Source: Verrucomicrobiota bacterium
Lineage (GTDB): Bacteria > Verrucomicrobiota > Verrucomicrobiia > Limisphaerales > UBA1096
Length of the DNA: 26,502 nt
Reading direction: 5' to 3'
Assembly (NCBI GenBank): GCA_030747575.1
Contig: JASLKI010000326.1
Coordinates: 1 to 26,502 of the forward strand
Part shown: in pieces, positions 23,918 through 26,502 of the stretch
How positions within the stretch are numbered: position 1 is the stretch's first letter
Layout of the letters: every line of letters starts with the position of its first letter
Translations under genes and position numbers: made by a program
The notes under the pieces: model-generated
Databases searched by the model: none
What the model was told of the DNA's origin: nothing
What the model saw: the letters and a program-made list of their open reading frames with translations, nothing else

Positions 23918-24805
23918 ATGAACACACAACACATTTCCAGACGACAATTCATCAACACCACACTAGTGACGGCCGCAGCAGCCGGTGCAACGTGGTTTGA
24001 TATCCCCGAAATTCTCGCCGCCAGCGGGAAGAAGGCAGCACTCAACAAGTACGGTGGCTTCCCTATGGGCATCCAGAGCTACTCACTGCGGGGCTTTGGT
24101 GTGGATGGCGCAATCGAGCAAACCCACAAGCTTGGTGTGCACTTTATCGAGTTTTTCAGCGGTCATTTCCCGATCACAAAGGATAAAATCAAGATCGATG
24201 AGATGACTAAGAAACTGGACAAGCGAGACATGACGATAAGCGCTCACGGTGTCAATGGTTTCGGGGCTGACCACGACAAAAATGAAGTAGTATTCCAATT
24301 TGCAAAGATGGCTGGCATCAAAAACATATCAGCCAATCCGGCAGCAAATTCGTTCGACAGCCTGGACAAACTTGTGGCCAAATACGACATTCGTGTTTCC
24401 ATTCATAACCACGGTCCGGGCGCCCTTTACGACAAGATCGACGACGGACTCAAGGCGGTGAAGGGCCACGACAAGCGCATCGGTTTTTGCGCTGACCTTG
24501 GTCACTACATTCGCTCGTCCGAAGATCCTGTCGAGGTGATTCACAAACTCGGCGACCGGCTGTACGGCATCCACCTCAAGGACTTCGCCGAACAAAAGAA
24601 AAAGACGCACGGCGTCATTCTCGGGAAGGGCTACCTCGATGTGCCCGGCGTGTTCAAGGCTCTTCGCAAGGTGAAATTTCCGGCCGATGGGGCGTTGAGC
24701 CTTGAGTACGAGGAGACACCAAACGACCACCCGAAATTACTCACTGACATTGGTGAATGCCTTGCCATTGCTGCTGAAGGAGCTATTAAAGCCAGGCAAG
24801 GTTAA
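23918..24805 (+). CDS. Tat-exported sugar isomerase/epimerase-like TIM barrel
   Basis: The 295-residue product has a twin-arginine leader (SRRQFINTTLVTAAAAG) and a xylose-isomerase-like TIM barrel (AP endonuclease family 2 fold). Likely metal or active-site residues sit at strand ends: IEFFSGHF, SAHGVN, HNHG, FCADLGH, YGIHLKD and LSLEYEE. The family isomerises or epimerises sugars or inositol derivatives, and exported versions are common next to Gfo/Idh and DUF1080-type genes in PVC bacteria. The substrate cannot be stated. An AGGA at about 23906-23909 supports the start, one of the few clear ribosome-binding sites in the window. The NIPSNAP gene follows after 19 bp, so the two probably form an operon. 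Confidence 0.92.
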   Translation: MNTQHISRRQFINTTLVTAAAAGATWFDIPEILAASGKKAALNKYGGFPMGIQSYSLRGFGVDGAIEQTHKLGVHFIEFFSGHFPITKDKIKIDEMTKKLDKRDMTISAHGVNGFGADHDKNEVVFQFAKMAGIKNISANPAANSFDSLDKLVAKYDIRVSIHNHGPGALYDKIDDGLKAVKGHDKRIGFCADLGHYIRSSEDPVEVIHKLGDRLYGIHLKDFAEQKKKTHGVILGKGYLDVPGVFKALRKVKFPADGALSLEYEETPNDHPKLLTDIGECLAIAAEGAIKARQG

Positions 24806-24824
24806 GTCTAAATTCACACAAATC

Positions 24825-25619
24825 ATGCAACGACGCGATTTCCTCAAATCCGGACTGGCCGCCACAGGTGCGGTTGGCTTCTCTGCCCTTGGCAAAGCAC
24901 ATGCTGACCATCATGACAGCGAACACGAGCACTACGAACTTCGTCACTGGCATATTCCCACAGCGGAAAAGAAAGCTGTTGTCGATCGCTTTCTAAAAAA
25001 TGCGGTCATGCCGGCAATCAAACGAATTAATCTAGGCCCAATGGGCGTATTTCATTCGGCTGATCATCCTAAAAACAACAAAGATGAACAATACGACATT
25101 TGGGCACTCACCCCATTCAATAATCCGCAGGAGTTTTTCTCCCGCGATGAAAGACTTGTCGATGACGCGTTTATCGAAAATGCGAGCGAGTACTTGAACA
25201 GCCAGAAAACTGATCCTGCATACACCCGCATCACATCATCATTCATGCGAGCATTCGACGGTAAGCCCAAACTTGAGATTCCGATTAAAGGTAAACGCAT
25301 CTTCGAACTTCGCGAGTATCAGAGCCATAACGAAATTAAAGCCCTGCTAAAGGTGCAAATGTTCAATGAAGGTGAAATCGCCATATTCAATGCCACCGGC
25401 CTGAAGTCGGTCTTTTTCGGCCAAACACTGATTGGCCCGAATATCCCAAACCTGACTTATATGCTCGTTTACGAAGACCAGAAGATGCGCGGCAAAAACT
25501 GGCAGGCATTCCTCAAACACCCGGAGTGGGATCGAATGAAGAGAATGGAAATCTACAAGGACACCGTGTCCAAGATCGTAGCACGATTCCTTGATCCAGC
25601 CCCCTACTCACAGGTTTGA
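24825..25619 (+). CDS. Tat-exported protein with two NIPSNAP domains
   Basis: The 264-residue protein has a twin-arginine leader (MQRRDFLKSGLAATGAV) and two tandem NIPSNAP-like ferredoxin-fold repeats: about 37-135 (YELRHWHIPTAEKKAVVDRFL ... GPMGVFHSADHP) and about 155-260 (IFELREYQSHNEI ... LTYMLVYEDQKMRGKNWQAFLKHPEW). NIPSNAP proteins have no settled enzyme activity; in this phylum group exported forms accompany sugar-metabolism genes. The frame is open upstream to 24702, inside the previous gene, but the ATG at 24825 gives the Tat leader. A His/Asp-rich stretch (ADHHDSEHEHYE) follows the leader and could bind metal. No Shine-Dalgarno is visible. Confidence 0.9.
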   Translation: MQRRDFLKSGLAATGAVGFSALGKAHADHHDSEHEHYELRHWHIPTAEKKAVVDRFLKNAVMPAIKRINLGPMGVFHSADHPKNNKDEQYDIWALTPFNNPQEFFSRDERLVDDAFIENASEYLNSQKTDPAYTRITSSFMRAFDGKPKLEIPIKGKRIFELREYQSHNEIKALLKVQMFNEGEIAIFNATGLKSVFFGQTLIGPNIPNLTYMLVYEDQKMRGKNWQAFLKHPEWDRMKRMEIYKDTVSKIVARFLDPAPYSQV

Positions 25620-25639
25620 TTTTAAAATATGCTTCTTTG

Positions 25640-25664
25640 AAAAAATTAGGCTTAATATTGAGCC
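25640..25664 (-). terminator. Candidate rho-independent terminator of the ankyrin gene
   Basis: Read on the minus strand, a hairpin with a 6-bp stem (GGCTCA / TAAGCC with one G-U pair, 25664-25649) is followed after TAA by a run of six Ts (25645-25640). It lies about 85 bp past the ankyrin gene stop. The stem is short, so strength is uncertain. The rest of 25620-25747 is AT-rich with no gene. Confidence 0.45.
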
Positions 25665-25747
25665 CGTTTATTAGAATTATATAATCTTTTTTAAGGTAAA
25701 GCACAACCACCGTTCAAACCAAATATGTTCAATCTCACAACCTGTAA

Positions 25748-26332
25748 TTAGTCGTGACCTGTTGATATTTCGATCCCCTTCCGCCCGCCTTTTTTGACCA
25801 GTAACTCCGACACCGCTTTCCTTCCATCATAATTTGAAAATGTAATCCCCTTGCCCCGGATAAGGGCACAATCAAGCGGGGTCAAATTCTCAGAATCAAG
25901 GGTATTAACGGTAGCCCCTTTATCGATCAGCAATTCCGCAATTAACAGGTTACCGTTCAAAGCGGCAAAATGCAGGGCAGTCTGCTCACCGTAACTCGCC
26001 TCATCCAGTTTGGCCCCATGTTTAAGCAATATCTTGACTATCTCAATTTTACCCTGACACGTAGCGGCATGAAGCGGTGTAATTCCAAACTGGTTTTTAG
26101 AATCGACCGCCACACCTAAAGCCAAATAATTTTTTATGACAACCTTGTCTCCTTTGTCTACGGCGGCATGAAGTCGCAATTCAGGAACGGGCTGGTCTGC
26201 ATGGCCATACTTACCTTTCGGTTCTTGGTGAAAAAGCAGGGGCACTTGATCCAAACTATTGGCGTTTTGTTCAGATGTACGACAGCCCGCGAGACAAACA
26301 ACACAAGTTACAAAAATATATTTTATGAACAT
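25748..26332 (-). CDS. Ankyrin-repeat lipoprotein
   Basis: The 194-residue protein starts MFIKYIFVTCVVCLAGC, with lipidated Cys17. After a short linker it has three to four ankyrin repeats: LRLHAAVDKGDKVVIKNYLALGVAVD, GITPLHAATCQGKIEIVKILLKHGAKLD, QTALHFAALNGNLLIAELLIDKGATVN, and a last one with a longer loop, LTPLDCALIRGKG to AVSELLVKKG. It is likely a binding scaffold on the periplasmic side of a membrane; the partner is unknown. An ATG at 26374 in frame would add 14 residues before the lipoprotein signal, so 26332 is preferred. Base composition is clearly more AT-rich than the rest of the window, no CTTGGCCAAG copy is present, and the neighbours are structured non-coding DNA, so recent arrival is possible. 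Confidence 0.88.
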   Translation of the reverse strand: MFIKYIFVTCVVCLAGCRTSEQNANSLDQVPLLFHQEPKGKYGHADQPVPELRLHAAVDKGDKVVIKNYLALGVAVDSKNQFGITPLHAATCQGKIEIVKILLKHGAKLDEASYGEQTALHFAALNGNLLIAELLIDKGATVNTLDSENLTPLDCALIRGKGITFSNYDGRKAVSELLVKKGGRKGIEISTGHD

Positions 26333-26382
26333 TAAATAAGATTCTCGATACAACAGCTTACCCGCGATCACCATAAACGATT

Positions 26383-26426
26383 ATTCAAAGAAAGACTCCC
26401 CCATATTCGCCCTTCTTTGAATATGG
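26383..26426 (-). promoter_or_regulatory. Two mutually exclusive hairpins upstream of the ankyrin gene
   Basis: ATTCAAAGAA (26383-26392) pairs with TTCTTTGAAT (26413-26422). CCATATTC (26401-26408) pairs with GAATATGG (26419-26426). The stems share bases 26419-26422, so only one can form. In a minus-strand transcript this would be in the leader of the ankyrin gene, as in an attenuator; the layout is seen, the function is a guess. Confidence 0.4.
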
Positions 26427-26440
26427 ATGACCATGCAAAC

Positions 26441-26466
26441 AGGACCGCCCCTAAAAGGGCGGTCCT
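26441..26466. terminator. Perfect 10-bp GC-rich hairpin
   Basis: AGGACCGCCC (26441-26450) and GGGCGGTCCT (26457-26466) form a perfect stem with a 6-nt loop. There is no T-tract on either side, so it is either a bidirectional terminator for genes beyond the window or an RNA element in the ankyrin leader. No gene is seen from 26333 to the window end. Confidence 0.5.
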
Positions 26467-26502
26467 ATCGCTCAATGCCAGAAAGTAGCTAGCCGTCTCT
26501 AC

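Noticed and set aside
1..26502. CRISPR array, tRNA, rRNA, IS element or prophage genes
   Set aside because: No regularly spaced repeats, no tRNA or rRNA sequence I could recognise, and no transposase, integrase or phage structural motifs in the translated frames.

Overview
The window is chromosomal DNA from a GC-rich (roughly 60% by eye) bacterium of the Planctomycetes-Verrucomicrobia-Chlamydiae group, most likely Verrucomicrobiota. The indicators are two formylglycine sulfatases, a DUF1549/DUF1553 protein followed directly by a DUF1501 protein, a lipoprotein combining beta-propeller, helical repeats and a cytochrome c domain, many Tat-type (RR) leaders on predicted secreted enzymes, and a pseudopilin-like protein with the FTLIELLVVIAIIAILA leader. 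This is inferred from gene families; no rRNA or marker tree is available. I saw no tRNA, rRNA, IS element, integrase, phage gene or CRISPR array.

Layout. 1-477 (-) is a partial, weakly UreF-like gene cut by the window edge. 631-4641 is mostly housekeeping: dtd, a secreted alpha/beta hydrolase, a MoeB-rhodanese fusion, and hflX on the minus strand, with a small lipoprotein gene upstream of it (4645-5139). 5243-8799 (-) is a translationally coupled pair: a Tat-exported Gfo/Idh/MocA protein, then the propeller/cytochrome c lipoprotein. 8931-11373 (+) is an MsbA-like ABC exporter followed by rdgB. 11386-13257 (-) is an SLC13-type transporter with RCK_C domains and an unexpected EF-hand/dockerin-like loop. 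13392-14495 (+) is an enolase-superfamily enzyme resembling cis-3-hydroxyproline dehydratases. 14492-19733 (-) is a possible catabolic operon in transcription order sulfatase, Tat/NHL propeller, sulfatase, ThuA-like. 19868-23846 (+) is DUF1549/1553, DUF1501 and pseudopilin, divergent from that operon. 23918-25619 (+) is a Tat sugar isomerase/epimerase-like TIM barrel plus a Tat double-NIPSNAP protein. The right end (25.6-26.5 kb) is more AT-rich and carries an ankyrin-repeat lipoprotein (-) and two strong hairpin regions.

The non-housekeeping genes fit uptake and extracytoplasmic breakdown of sulfated or otherwise decorated glycans and small osmolytes, as is common in this group. No substrate can be named from this window, and no sulfatase-maturing enzyme is encoded here.

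The most unusual signal is not a gene. The palindrome CTTGGCCAAG occurs 13 times exactly in about 22 kb, where about 0.03 would be expected by chance in the whole window. It lies mostly inside unrelated genes, in all three reading frames, and usually has CG on at least one side (ideal form CGCTTGGCCAAGCG). It behaves like a genome-wide iterated palindrome, comparable in style to cyanobacterial HIP1 or to DNA uptake sequences, and I know of no description of it.
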